NCBI GenBank assembly: GCA_017437045.1
Contig: JAFSBY010000006.1
Location: forward strand, 1-64,000
Direction of reading: 5' to 3'
Source: Alistipes sp.
GTDB lineage: Bacteria; Bacteroidota; Bacteroidia; Bacteroidales; Rikenellaceae
DNA: 64,000 nucleotides
The position numbers were made by a program, and so were the translations under genes. Positions 1 to 8,483 of the stretch are shown here, piece after piece. Position 1 is the stretch's first letter. The number at the start of each line of letters is the position of its first letter. The notes under the pieces were generated by a model. The model searched no databases, had not been told where the DNA came from, and worked only from the letters and a program-made list of their open reading frames with translations.

Positions 1-96
1 AGAAAAGAGTTATTTGAAAAGCATGAGGAATATAGTGTAATAAAACAAGTTAGCAATTTCTTATCCATTGCCCATTCTCATGCAAGTTCTTCTTAA
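1..96 (+). CDS. C-terminal fragment of an unidentified protein (5' end outside window)
   Basis: An open frame enters the window at base 1 and stops with TAA at 94-96. It encodes 31 residues that end in a Ser/His-rich tail (..AHSHASSS). The codons are AT-rich, unlike the GC-rich genes that follow, so this may be the edge of an accessory gene. No family can be named from so short a piece. It could also be a chance open frame; nothing beyond openness and a fitting stop supports it. Bases 97-184 are AT-rich and show no gene. Confidence 0.35.
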   Translation, partial: RKELFEKHEEYSVIKQVSNFLSIAHSHASSS

Positions 97-184
97 TGGT
101 TTGATACTCAAAGAATCTTAATCAAACTACATCAAATATACAAAATTTCACGCAAAAAGCACAATAGAATCGCTCAAAAATGGT

Positions 185-192
185 TATCTTTG
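185..192 (+). promoter_or_regulatory. Bacteroidetes -7 box (TATCTTTG) for the M23-like gene
   Basis: TATCTTTG matches the Bacteroidetes sigma-ABfr -7 consensus TAnnTTTG. It lies 30 bp before the ATG at 223. It also shows that the upstream in-frame TTG at 190, which overlaps the box, is not the start codon. Confidence 0.7.
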
Positions 193-222
193 CAGTTACT
201 TATTTATATAGGTCTAATCGCT

Positions 223-1095
223 ATGAAGCAACTCTTCAACCGCATAACCGCTGCGTGGGGTAATTTTTTTCGTAAACGCCGCATCGAGGTGCTCAACGCT
301 ACCGATCGACGCGAGGAGTGGTATGTCCACCTCTCGCCGGCCGGATTGGTTGCAGCATCGGTCTCGATCGTGCTGATTCTGTTTGTCATCATCCTGACGC
401 TTGTCGCCTATTCGCCTGTCCTGGAGCTGCTTCCGGGCTACCGTACCGAGGCAAACCGCTCGCACGAGAGCTTGGTGCAGAACATCATCCGGCTCGATTC
501 GATGGAGCGCGTGATGAACGAAATGATCACCTACAACCAAAATATCGCCATGATCATGGCCGGCAAATCGCCTGTCGAGCGCACCGTATTCTCGTCCGAC
601 AGTAGCCAGATGAGCCGTATTTTGGTGATGCCCTCGGTCGAGGATTCGTTGCTTCGTGCCCAGATGGAGGGGGATGGCCCTTATGCGTTGGTGGGCGATG
701 GTGCTGCCTCACGTCGCGCTGTTCGTGAGTCGATCGAGTTGGTCTCGCCTGTTGAAGGGATCATTACCGACCATTTCAATATCGAGGAGGGGCGTTTTGG
801 TGTGCGTATTGCGGCCTCCTCGGCTAACCGCGTGACGGCCATCGACGATGGGTCGGTGATTGCCTCGCAGTGGACGCCGGAGGGGGGCTATCAGCTCGTT
901 GTGCAGCATCGTAACAGCTTGATTGCCATCTATAAGAATCTATCGCAGCCGCTGGTGAGTACGGGGCAGATGATCCGCTCGGGAGAGCTGATCGGTTATA
1001 CGTACGAGAGCGAAGCAGAGGCTCCGAAACCCTTTGAATTGGAGCTGTGGAACAACGGTAAGGCGGTCGACCCCGAAGGTTATATCGTCTTCTAA
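223..1095 (+). CDS. M23/LytM-family membrane protein with degenerate metal site
   Basis: The product has 290 aa: a cytoplasmic head, one membrane segment at about residues 41-63, a short linker with coiled character (about 75-110), and a C-terminal LytM/M23 beta domain (about 172-284). Active M23 peptidases bind zinc with HxxxD and HxH. Here the equivalent positions read RFGVR (191-195), YKNL (237-240) and PFELEL (270-275), so the zinc ligands appear to be absent. I infer a non-catalytic scaffold or activator in the cell wall, as known for EnvC/NlpD-type LytM factors. The start is the ATG at 223, which fits the promoter at 185-192. dxr follows after 29 bp and is probably co-transcribed. Confidence 0.8.
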   Translation: MKQLFNRITAAWGNFFRKRRIEVLNATDRREEWYVHLSPAGLVAASVSIVLILFVIILTLVAYSPVLELLPGYRTEANRSHESLVQNIIRLDSMERVMNEMITYNQNIAMIMAGKSPVERTVFSSDSSQMSRILVMPSVEDSLLRAQMEGDGPYALVGDGAASRRAVRESIELVSPVEGIITDHFNIEEGRFGVRIAASSANRVTAIDDGSVIASQWTPEGGYQLVVQHRNSLIAIYKNLSQPLVSTGQMIRSGELIGYTYESEAEAPKPFELELWNNGKAVDPEGYIVF

Positions 1096-1124
1096 ATCAA
1101 CTTATCGAAAGAGATTTTTTGCAG

Positions 1125-2276
1125 ATGAAACAGAATATTGCGCTCTTGGGTTCGACCGGTTCGATTGGTGTGCAGACGCTCGATATTGTGCGTGAAAATC
1201 CCGATCGGTTTGAGGTGCGGGTACTGACGGCGCATCGTAATTGGGAGCGATTGGCCGAGCAGGCTCGCGCTTTCGATGTCGATACGGTGGTGATTGCCGA
1301 TGAGGCCTACTACCCCGCCCTGCGTGAGGCCTTAGCCGATACCGATACGAAGGTCTATGCCGGTGAGGAGGCGGTGGCGCAAGTGGCAGCCGGAGGCGAT
1401 ACGGAGGTGGTAGTCAATGCCTTAGTCGGTTATGCCGGTTTGGCACCTACGGTAGCCGCCATCGAGCAGGGTAAGAAACTCGCTTTGGCCAATAAGGAGT
1501 CGTTGGTCGTAGCCGGTGAGTTGGTGATGCCGCTGGCTCGCGCACGAAAGGCGCCGATTCTGCCGATCGACTCGGAGCATTCGGCTATTTTCCAATGCCT
1601 GGTGGGCGAGCGAGCCCCGTTGCGCCGACTGATCATCACCTGTAGTGGCGGTGCATTCCGCGATCTGAAGCGTGAGGAGTTGGCCTCGGTGACCGTAGAG
1701 CAGGCGCTGCGCCATCCGCAATGGGATATGGGTGCCAAAATCACGATCGACTCCTCGACGTTGGTCAATAAGGGTTTCGAGGTGATCGAGGCGCGTTGGC
1801 TGTTCGATGTCGATGCCGAGCGCATCAGCGTTATCCAACATCCGCAGTCGATTATCCACTCGATGGTCGAGTTCGAGGATGGAGCGATCAAAGCCCAACT
1901 CGGTACGCCCGATATGCGGATGCCGATCAGCTATGCGTTGCTCTTCCCCGAGCGCGCTGTGCGGCCCGGTGAGCGATTTAACTTCCTCAATCACCGCGAA
2001 TTGACCTTCTCGGAGGTGGATCGGGTGAAATATCCGGCCCTCGATCTGGCCTATGACTGTTTGCGACGTGGCGGCACGGCAGCTTGTGTGATGAATGGTG
2101 CCAACGAGGTAGCCGTGCATGCCTTCCTGGCGCGGAAATGTGCCTGGTTGGAGATCGTGCGGTCGATCGAATACGCCCTCTCTCATGCAGCGTTTGATCC
2201 CTCCCCCACGCTGGCTGTTTATGCCCAGGCCAATGACGAGGCGCGCCGCCTGGCAAGCGAATATTTGAAATTGTAA
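1125..2276 (+). CDS. dxr: 1-deoxy-D-xylulose 5-phosphate reductoisomerase
   Basis: This is the second enzyme of the non-mevalonate (MEP) isoprenoid pathway; it converts DXP to MEP with NADPH and a divalent metal. The 383 aa match the family length. The NADPH-binding GSTGSIG is at 9-15, LANKESLV is at 121-128, the metal-binding PIDSEHSAIFQ at 147-157 supplies Asp149 and Glu151, and NKGFEVIEARWLF at 215-227 supplies the third acidic ligand. The ATG at 1125 is preferred to the in-frame TTG six bases upstream. Gene order dxr-rseP is common in Bacteroidales, and rseP follows after 21 bp. Confidence 0.96.
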   Translation: MKQNIALLGSTGSIGVQTLDIVRENPDRFEVRVLTAHRNWERLAEQARAFDVDTVVIADEAYYPALREALADTDTKVYAGEEAVAQVAAGGDTEVVVNALVGYAGLAPTVAAIEQGKKLALANKESLVVAGELVMPLARARKAPILPIDSEHSAIFQCLVGERAPLRRLIITCSGGAFRDLKREELASVTVEQALRHPQWDMGAKITIDSSTLVNKGFEVIEARWLFDVDAERISVIQHPQSIIHSMVEFEDGAIKAQLGTPDMRMPISYALLFPERAVRPGERFNFLNHRELTFSEVDRVKYPALDLAYDCLRRGGTAACVMNGANEVAVHAFLARKCAWLEIVRSIEYALSHAAFDPSPTLAVYAQANDEARRLASEYLKL

Positions 2277-2297
2277 GAAAAAGTATATCAACTGATT

Positions 2298-3620
2298 ATG
2301 GAAACACTGATTAAAATACTGCAATTCTTCCTCTGTTTCACGGTTATTGTGGGACTACACGAGTTTGGCCACTATGCCATGGCTCGTCTGTTTAAGATTC
2401 GTGTCGAGAAATTCTACATCTTCTTTGATCCTTGGTTCTCGCTCTTCAAATTCAAGTATAAGGGCACCGAATATGGCTTGGGATGGTTGCCGTTGGGTGG
2501 CTATGTCAAGATCGGTGGCATGATTGACGAGTCGATGGACAAGGAGCAGATGGCACAACCCGTGCGCGAGGACGATTTCCGAGCTAAACCGGCTTGGCAA
2601 CGCTTCTTGGTGATGATTGCCGGTGTGGTGATGAACCTGATTACGGCCGTTGTGATCTATTGCGCCGTCTGCTATGTGTGGGGCGAGAGTTACCTGGCCA
2701 ACGAGGACATCAAGCTCGGTTACACCTTCAATCAGGCGGCACACGATCTGGGTTTTGAGGATGGCGACCGTATCCTTTCGATCGACGAAGAGCCGATCGA
2801 TAACTATGCGCATATCGCCACCCGTCTCTTGCTGGTCGATAGCGACAGTAAGGTGGTCGTGTCGCGTGGTGGCGAGGAGCTGACCCTGACGCTCCCCTTC
2901 GATCGACTGGTGGAGCTGCGCCGTACGAAGGGCTATGAGAATTTTGCTACGCCGCGTCTGCCGATGTTGATCGACAGTGTCACTTCGGAGGCTGCTCGGG
3001 CGTTGCTGCAACGAGGTGATGAGGTGATTGGTGTGGCCGATTGCCCCTCGGGCATGGATTTGAGCCAGATTCGTGAGGCAATCAAGCAGGCTGCTGACAC
3101 GACCGTGCTGCTCCATGTGCAACGTGGCGATGAGGTGTTAGCTTTGACCCTTCCGGTGGCTTCGGATGGTACGGTGGGCATCCAACTGAACGCCTCGCCG
3201 CTGCCGATCCGCACGCGCGAATTTACCCTGCTGGAGTCCATTCCGGCCGGCTTTAAGCGTGCCGGTGCGACGGTAGCCTCCTATTGGGAGCAGCTCAAAC
3301 TGATCGTGCAGCCCGAAACCAAGATGTACGAGGAGCTGGGCGGCTTTATTGCCATTGGCAGCATCTTTGCACCCGAGTGGAATTGGCTCGATTTCTGGCT
3401 CAAGACAGCCTTCTTGTCGATCATCTTGGCGGTGATGAACATCCTGCCTATTCCGGGTCTGGATGGTGGTCATGCCCTCTTCACCTTCTGGGAGATGATC
3501 ACGGGCCGCAAGGTTAGCGACCGCGTGTTGGAGATAGCGCAATATATCGGCTTGGCCATCTTGTTGCTCCTGCTCCTCTATGCCAACGGAAACGACATCT
3601 ACCGATTCTTTGTGAAATAA
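2298..3620 (+). CDS. rseP: RIP-type site-2 zinc metalloprotease RseP
   Basis: This is an intramembrane protease of the S2P family that cleaves transmembrane anchors such as anti-sigma factors or signal-peptide remnants. The product has 440 aa. The zinc motif HEFGH is at 21-25 in the first membrane helix. A periplasmic PDZ region spans roughly 130-310, possibly as two tandem PDZ domains. The second active-site motif, NILPIPGLDGGH, lies near residue 388 with its conserved LDG aspartate, and C-terminal helices follow. All catalytic residues are present, so it should be active. It sits between dxr and a small lipoprotein gene, with 3 bp to the latter. Confidence 0.95.
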   Translation: METLIKILQFFLCFTVIVGLHEFGHYAMARLFKIRVEKFYIFFDPWFSLFKFKYKGTEYGLGWLPLGGYVKIGGMIDESMDKEQMAQPVREDDFRAKPAWQRFLVMIAGVVMNLITAVVIYCAVCYVWGESYLANEDIKLGYTFNQAAHDLGFEDGDRILSIDEEPIDNYAHIATRLLLVDSDSKVVVSRGGEELTLTLPFDRLVELRRTKGYENFATPRLPMLIDSVTSEAARALLQRGDEVIGVADCPSGMDLSQIREAIKQAADTTVLLHVQRGDEVLALTLPVASDGTVGIQLNASPLPIRTREFTLLESIPAGFKRAGATVASYWEQLKLIVQPETKMYEELGGFIAIGSIFAPEWNWLDFWLKTAFLSIILAVMNILPIPGLDGGHALFTFWEMITGRKVSDRVLEIAQYIGLAILLLLLLYANGNDIYRFFVK

Positions 3621-3623
3621 GCC

Positions 3624-4115
3624 ATGAAACGACTCTTTTTCAGTTGCTTGTGCGCGGTGTGCTGCTGGGCATGCTCCGAGTCGGAGGATGTCTTCTATTC
3701 GACGACCTATCCGGTTACGGAGGTCAAGGTGACCGTTACGCTCAACGATGCGGTGGTGAGTGATCTGACGACCGAACAGATCACCGAGGAGGCGTTGGCC
3801 CTGATTCCGGTTGTTGCTGGCGGCAGCTATCGCCTCGATTACAGCCGCTTCGATGGCGGAGAGCTCTACGTGACCCCCTCGGAGGGTGCCGAGACGCTGG
3901 TTGGCACGTTCGATAAGGTGCCGGCTGCGAGTCAGATGACCTTTCACTATGGTGATTGGAGCTATTCGGTGCGTACGGGTTCCTATACCTCGACCGATGG
4001 CTGGCTGTGTGTGAGCCTCAATAGTGACTTGACTGCTTATTTCCAGGAAAAATATGGCGAGGCTGCTCCCAAGCAGGTGATTCGCCACGAATATACGACC
4101 CACCTGTTCGATTAA
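3624..4115 (+). CDS. Small exported protein, probable lipoprotein, unknown function
   Basis: The product has 163 aa. A short hydrophobic signal ends in CCWACSES, suggesting lipidation at about Cys17, although the residue at -3 is atypical for a lipobox. The mature part is rich in beta-type sequence (TEVKVTVTLND and similar) and acidic. I recognise no domain. The gene starts 3 bp after rseP and is likely in the same transcript, so a role in envelope maintenance is possible but not shown by the sequence. A secreted rather than lipidated form cannot be excluded. Confidence 0.7.
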   Translation: MKRLFFSCLCAVCCWACSESEDVFYSTTYPVTEVKVTVTLNDAVVSDLTTEQITEEALALIPVVAGGSYRLDYSRFDGGELYVTPSEGAETLVGTFDKVPAASQMTFHYGDWSYSVRTGSYTSTDGWLCVSLNSDLTAYFQEKYGEAAPKQVIRHEYTTHLFD

Positions 4116-4140
4116 CATTTCTTCTTATACCCCGACAGCG

Positions 4141-5511
4141 ATGGCAAAGATCAAAAAGGCCTTTTTCTGCCGCAACTGCGGTTTTGAAGCTCCTAAATGG
4201 TTGGGCAAATGCCCTTCGTGTGGCGAGTGGAATAGCTTTACGGAGGAGGTGATAGCCCGAGAGGCTGCAACCCCCTCGATGGCTGCTGCCGCCTCGTTGC
4301 AGAAGGGAACGCGGCCGCAACCGATTCGGGAGATCAGCGAGAACGACCATCGTCGTATTGATACAGGCCATCGGGAGGTGAATCGAGTGCTGGGTGGTGG
4401 CGTAGTGCCCGGATCGCTCATCTTGCTCGGAGGTGAGCCGGGTATCGGAAAATCGACCCTTTCGCTGCAGTTGGCATTGGCCGAGAATGGGCTCAAAACG
4501 CTCTATGTCTCGGGCGAGGAGTCGGCCGAGCAGATCCGTATGCGTGCTGACCGCATCGGCATCCACAACGAGCATTGTCTGATCTATCCCGAGACGTTGC
4601 TGGAAAACATCACCGCGCAGATCGTGGAGCAGAAGCCCGATATCGTGGTGATTGACTCGATTCAGACGATCTATACCGAGGCTATTGAGTCCTCGGCCGG
4701 CAGTGTGTCGCAGATCCGCGAGTGTGCCGCTACCCTGCTGAAATATGCCAAGACCACCTCGACAGCCATCTTCATCATCGGCCATATCACCAAAGACGGC
4801 ACGATTGCCGGCCCGAAGATTCTGGAACACATCGTCGATGTCGTCTTGCAGTTTGAGGGCGACTCGAACCACTGTTACCGCATCCTGCGAGGTATCAAGA
4901 ACCGCTTTGGTGCCACCTTTGAGATCGGTGTCTTCGAGATGTTGGACCATGGCCTGCGCAGCGTTGATAATCCGTCGGAGATCTTGCTGTCGCACTACGA
5001 GGAGCCGTTGAGCGGCATTGCCGTAGGGGCATCGGCTGATGGTTTACGACCCTATCTGATTGAGGTACAGGCCTTGGTGTGCAGTGCAGCCTATGGTACG
5101 CCGCAACGTTCGACGACGGGTTTTGATCAGCGTCGCATGGGTATGTTGCTGGCTGTTTTGGAGAAACGTGTCGGGATGAAGATGTTCCAGAAGGATGTCT
5201 TTCTGAACTTTGCAGGAGGCTTCAAGGTGGCCGATACGGGACTCGATTTGGCGATCGTGGCAGCCGTGATCTCCTCCTATTTCGATCGCCCGGTTGCCGA
5301 GGGCGTGTGCTGTGCCGGTGAGATTGGCCTTTCGGGTGAGGTGCGACCGGCCCCTCGTACCGAGCAACGTATCAGCGAGGCGGCTCGCTTGGGTTTCAAG
5401 CGTATCATTGTCTCCGGCTATATGACCCAGACGGTCAAACGCCCCAAAGGAATCGAGGTCGTCACGATCAATAGCATTGCCGAATTACCCAAAGCCCTTT
5501 TTATGGAATAG
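4141..5511 (+). CDS. radA: DNA repair protein RadA
   Basis: RadA is a RecA-related, DnaB-type helicase that promotes branch migration in recombination. The 456 aa match the family. A four-cysteine zinc finger is formed by C10, C13, C24 and C27. The Walker A motif GGEPGIGKST is at 97-106. The RadA-specific KNRFG motif is at 253-257. A Lon-protease-like C-terminal domain follows without evident protease activity. The start ATG is 25 bp after the lipoprotein gene. Confidence 0.96.
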   Translation: MAKIKKAFFCRNCGFEAPKWLGKCPSCGEWNSFTEEVIAREAATPSMAAAASLQKGTRPQPIREISENDHRRIDTGHREVNRVLGGGVVPGSLILLGGEPGIGKSTLSLQLALAENGLKTLYVSGEESAEQIRMRADRIGIHNEHCLIYPETLLENITAQIVEQKPDIVVIDSIQTIYTEAIESSAGSVSQIRECAATLLKYAKTTSTAIFIIGHITKDGTIAGPKILEHIVDVVLQFEGDSNHCYRILRGIKNRFGATFEIGVFEMLDHGLRSVDNPSEILLSHYEEPLSGIAVGASADGLRPYLIEVQALVCSAAYGTPQRSTTGFDQRRMGMLLAVLEKRVGMKMFQKDVFLNFAGGFKVADTGLDLAIVAAVISSYFDRPVAEGVCCAGEIGLSGEVRPAPRTEQRISEAARLGFKRIIVSGYMTQTVKRPKGIEVVTINSIAELPKALFME

Positions 5512-5545
5512 TATTTGCTCTTGTCTCCCTTAAAACGGGAACAAG

Positions 5546-6505
5546 ATGCAAAAGAGAATTGTCGTATTGGGGGGTGTGGGCTTCATTGGCTCACACTTGT
5601 GTCGGCGGCTGGTCGAAGAGGGGCACGAACTTTTCGCCGTCGATATTCGGGACGTAACCAATGCCCCGGTCTTGCGCGAGGTGCGACGAAACACCTCGTT
5701 TCATTACATCCACCACAACATCAACCACCCTTTCGGGATTCGTTGCGACGAGATCTACAATCTGGCCGCCCCATCGGTTGTCCACTACAAAAAGGCGCTG
5801 CCTGTCGAGACGCTTCGCCTCTACATGCTCGGTTCGCTACATGCGCTCGATGCGGCACGCAACGAGCGGGCGCGTCTTCTCTTTGGTTCTACCGGATCGC
5901 TCTGTCGCCATCAGCCGAGCGCGTGCAGCGCTCCTATCACTACGGCACGTGTCGTCAGCGACGGTAAATGTGCTGCCGAGGCGCTGCATCGGGCCTATCA
6001 TGCCGAATTTGGGGTCGATACCCGCATTGCTCGTATCTATAACACGTATGGCAGCGGTGCCGATCTGATGGATCAGCGCGTCGTGATGAAGTTGGTGGTT
6101 GCCGCCTTGCAAAATCGGGAATTGGTCATCGAGGGTAGTGGCGAGCAGCAACGCACCTTTTGTTGGGTGGGCGATGTGGTTGATGGGTTGATTCGCCTGA
6201 TGGCAGCATCCCCCACCTCGACCCCTCGCGTGGTCAATTTCGGGGGCGATCGGGCTATCTCGATTCGGGCTTTGGCCGAACTGATTCTTTCGCTCACCGG
6301 CAGTCGGTCGCGCATAGTGCATGTGGAGGGGCGCACCGAGGAGGTACGCCGGCGGTTGCCCGATCTGACCGCGGCAGCTGACGAGCTGGGCTGGCGACCG
6401 CACACCTCGATCGAGGAGGGGCTGAAACAGACCATCCGATACGTGGAACATGCTCTGGGGCAGCGTTCTGCAAGCTATCTTTCGTGGGTGGAGATCAATA
6501 ATTGA
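5546..6505 (+). CDS. Extended SDR resembling UDP-glucuronate decarboxylase, catalytic Tyr missing
   Basis: The product has 319 aa. The NAD-binding GGVGFIGS is near the N terminus, and the overall pattern resembles UDP-xylose synthase/UDP-glucuronate decarboxylase (RIYNTYG, a SGEQQRTFCWVGDVVDGL segment, and a C-terminal LGWRP motif). Active members have YxxxK. Here codons at 5942-5968 read T-A-R-V-V-S-D-G-K, so the Tyr position is Val137 and only Lys141 remains. The usual SEVYG is also changed to TGSLC. The fold and NAD site look intact, so I infer either a pseudoenzyme or altered chemistry. No other sugar-nucleotide genes are adjacent. Confidence 0.8.
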   Translation: MQKRIVVLGGVGFIGSHLCRRLVEEGHELFAVDIRDVTNAPVLREVRRNTSFHYIHHNINHPFGIRCDEIYNLAAPSVVHYKKALPVETLRLYMLGSLHALDAARNERARLLFGSTGSLCRHQPSACSAPITTARVVSDGKCAAEALHRAYHAEFGVDTRIARIYNTYGSGADLMDQRVVMKLVVAALQNRELVIEGSGEQQRTFCWVGDVVDGLIRLMAASPTSTPRVVNFGGDRAISIRALAELILSLTGSRSRIVHVEGRTEEVRRRLPDLTAAADELGWRPHTSIEEGLKQTIRYVEHALGQRSASYLSWVEINN

Positions 6506-6543
6506 TCGTGGAACAAAATCGCTTATAAATCTTCTTAACGTGT

Positions 6544-6873
6544 ATGAAAAATTTCGACCAGATTATTTGGCAGGAGAAGCTGACCTTTGTCGATTTTTAC
6601 GCTTCGTGGTGTGGCCCCTGCAAACAGATGGAGCCGATCGTCGAGCAGTTTAAGGATCGCATGCACCATCGGACGGATGTCTATCGGATTGATATCGAGG
6701 ATCCGGAGATGCTTCCCATTGTGCGCCGTTACAACATTGTTTCGATTCCTACGCTGATGTTTTTTCGGCGTGGCGAGGTGTTGTGGCGTGAGAGCGGTTG
6801 TGTTGGCTACAACCATTTAGTGACCATTCTCGAAGAGCTGGAGCAATACGAATTGGCCGAGATGCGCTACTAA
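6544..6873 (+). CDS. Thioredoxin-family protein
   Basis: The product has 109 aa and a complete thioredoxin fold. The active site WCGPC has Cys23 and Cys26, and the cis-proline loop SIPTLMFFRRGE is present. There is no signal peptide, so it should be a cytoplasmic disulfide reductase. A second thioredoxin is encoded at 40382. The stop codon overlaps, tail to tail, with the stop of the gene on the other strand, and I see no terminator hairpin between them. Confidence 0.92.
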   Translation: MKNFDQIIWQEKLTFVDFYASWCGPCKQMEPIVEQFKDRMHHRTDVYRIDIEDPEMLPIVRRYNIVSIPTLMFFRRGEVLWRESGCVGYNHLVTILEELEQYELAEMRY

Positions 6874-7514
6874 AGTCGCCAAGCCAACTCCTCGCGGAGC
6901 TGCTCCTCCCAAGCTGTGTGGCCGAGAGCCGAAAGGGTCTCGGTCACTTTTTGGAGGCCGGCCTCGCTCTCCTCGGCGATATGCGCCCATAGGCAGATCG
7001 TGGCGTGCAGCAACAAGCGAGGCAGATAGTCCGATGGATCGGGCTGGTCGGGTTGTGCTTGCAGCAGGGCCAAGGAGCGCTCCACCCAGCCAATGGCGGG
7101 TTGCGGTTGGCGTGCAAGAGCCATCAAACGGGCATAGTGCGCCAGCGGGCTCTCGATCGTGAGTCGTTCGAGCCCCTCACATCGGGCCAGCAGCGCAAAG
7201 GCGGCCTCTTCGGCCATCTCCGAATTGCGCAAGCCGCTTAACCAAAAATCAGCCTCTGCAGGATCGGTAAGCCGCGCAGGGTCAGCCAAATGGAGTGCCG
7301 TGAGTTGCAGACACCGCACATCTTGTTGATAGAGGTAACGAGCAAAGGCGTGGTCGGGAGTCTCGCTACGAGCAATACGGCGGATGGTGGGCAGGCTGAC
7401 ACCATAGTTCAAACCATAACGCGTACCATCGTAGTGCATCGTATCGGCCGCCAAGCCGTTACGTTCACGACGAAATGCGCCGAGTAGCTGTACCAAACGC
7501 GCCGTGTGCGACAT
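6870..7514 (-). CDS. AlkD-like HEAT-repeat protein (putative DNA alkylation repair)
   Basis: The product has 214 aa and is helical, Leu/Ala/Arg-rich, with a repeat-like pattern. The segment YGVSLPTIRRIAR near residue 37 resembles the entry of AlkD-type DNA alkylation repair proteins, in which HEAT-like helices cradle DNA. I cannot confirm the catalytic Asp/Trp residues by eye, so the function is tentative; another HEAT-repeat scaffold is possible. It lies 17 bp downstream of the DUF4831 gene on the same strand and overlaps the thioredoxin stop by 4 bp. Confidence 0.55.
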   Translation of the reverse strand: MSHTARLVQLLGAFRRERNGLAADTMHYDGTRYGLNYGVSLPTIRRIARSETPDHAFARYLYQQDVRCLQLTALHLADPARLTDPAEADFWLSGLRNSEMAEEAAFALLARCEGLERLTIESPLAHYARLMALARQPQPAIGWVERSLALLQAQPDQPDPSDYLPRLLLHATICLWAHIAEESEAGLQKVTETLSALGHTAWEEQLREELAWRL

Positions 7515-7531
7515 GGTAAATGCGGATTCTG

Positions 7532-8431
7532 CTATTTGCGGGTCGGAAGGGCGATCACTACCCTACGACCATATTGGAAGATCGGCAACTCCTTGCGAAT
7601 CAACTCGTCCGATGCGGCCATCACGACACAATCGGCACGGTTGGCTACCACACACGTAGCCGTCGAAGTAGCCTTCGGACCGGCCTCGGGAATCGTGCAG
7701 GCCACCTGCTCGTCGGGGATGATTTGCAGGACCACCATGCTACCCGTCAGATCGCTCGAGGGGAGAATGCCCGCCTCCTCGCTGAAGCGACATACGATAT
7801 ATTGCAGCTTCGACTGCTCGGGAGCCACCACGAACCGATACGAACGGCTCTTTTTACTCTGTTTACCAAAGAAGAGTTCCAGATGAGCCTGCTCCTGGGC
7901 GTCGATTTCGGCCAACGCAGCCTGCAAACCTTCGCCAAACACATTCTCACCGGCCTCACCCGTGATCAACTCCATGCGGTGCTTGCGCAACGAGAAGATC
8001 GTCTCGGCGGCAGCGCGGGCGGCATCTTCGAGGGTCGGAGCCAGGAACGACTTTTTGTCGATGGCCAGGGTGGCAAACTCCTCCTTGCCCTCGGCATATT
8101 GTGCGAACTCGATCGACGGCGCGGCCAACGTTTGGGGGGCTAACACCTCTTCACCGGCCAACGCGACGTCGGCACCGGTGATGCTCCACATCTTTTTGTC
8201 GGTCAGCGGGGCGCGTACGCCCAAGAATTTCTGCGCATAGCGTGCATAAGGGCCGCAGAGGGTCTCCTCGCAGGTGACCGTCAGATCGACCGTCAGCGTG
8301 GTGGTCGGTTGCAACAACTCGACACTCCCATCGGCTTTGGCGACTACCCCTTCCAACGACAGATAGGGATTTTGGGCATAGAGGGTCGTGGCAACAAAGG
8401 CCATCGTCAGCGTCAAAAGAATCCGTTTCAT
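7532..8431 (-). CDS. DUF4831-family exported protein
   Basis: The product has 299 aa. It begins with a clear signal peptide (MKRILLTLTMAFVATTLYAQ) and has a long mature region with pattern similarity to the Bacteroidetes family DUF4831, whose role is unknown. The start at 8431 is chosen because the in-frame upstream ATG at 8458 overlaps the -7 box at 8458-8465. The mature region has few cysteines and no evident catalytic motif. It is probably periplasmic or surface-associated. Confidence 0.75.
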   Translation of the reverse strand: MKRILLTLTMAFVATTLYAQNPYLSLEGVVAKADGSVELLQPTTTLTVDLTVTCEETLCGPYARYAQKFLGVRAPLTDKKMWSITGADVALAGEEVLAPQTLAAPSIEFAQYAEGKEEFATLAIDKKSFLAPTLEDAARAAAETIFSLRKHRMELITGEAGENVFGEGLQAALAEIDAQEQAHLELFFGKQSKKSRSYRFVVAPEQSKLQYIVCRFSEEAGILPSSDLTGSMVVLQIIPDEQVACTIPEAGPKATSTATCVVANRADCVVMAASDELIRKELPIFQYGRRVVIALPTRK

Positions 8432-8457
8432 AGCTCTAACATGGTTTCGTTCAACCA

Positions 8458-8465
8458 CAAATATA
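8458..8465 (-). promoter_or_regulatory. -7 box (TATATTTG) for the DUF4831 gene
   Basis: On the minus strand TATATTTG matches TAnnTTTG and lies 26 bp upstream of the ATG at 8431. Confidence 0.6.
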
Positions 8466-8483
8466 ATGGTTTTGATCCGATTC

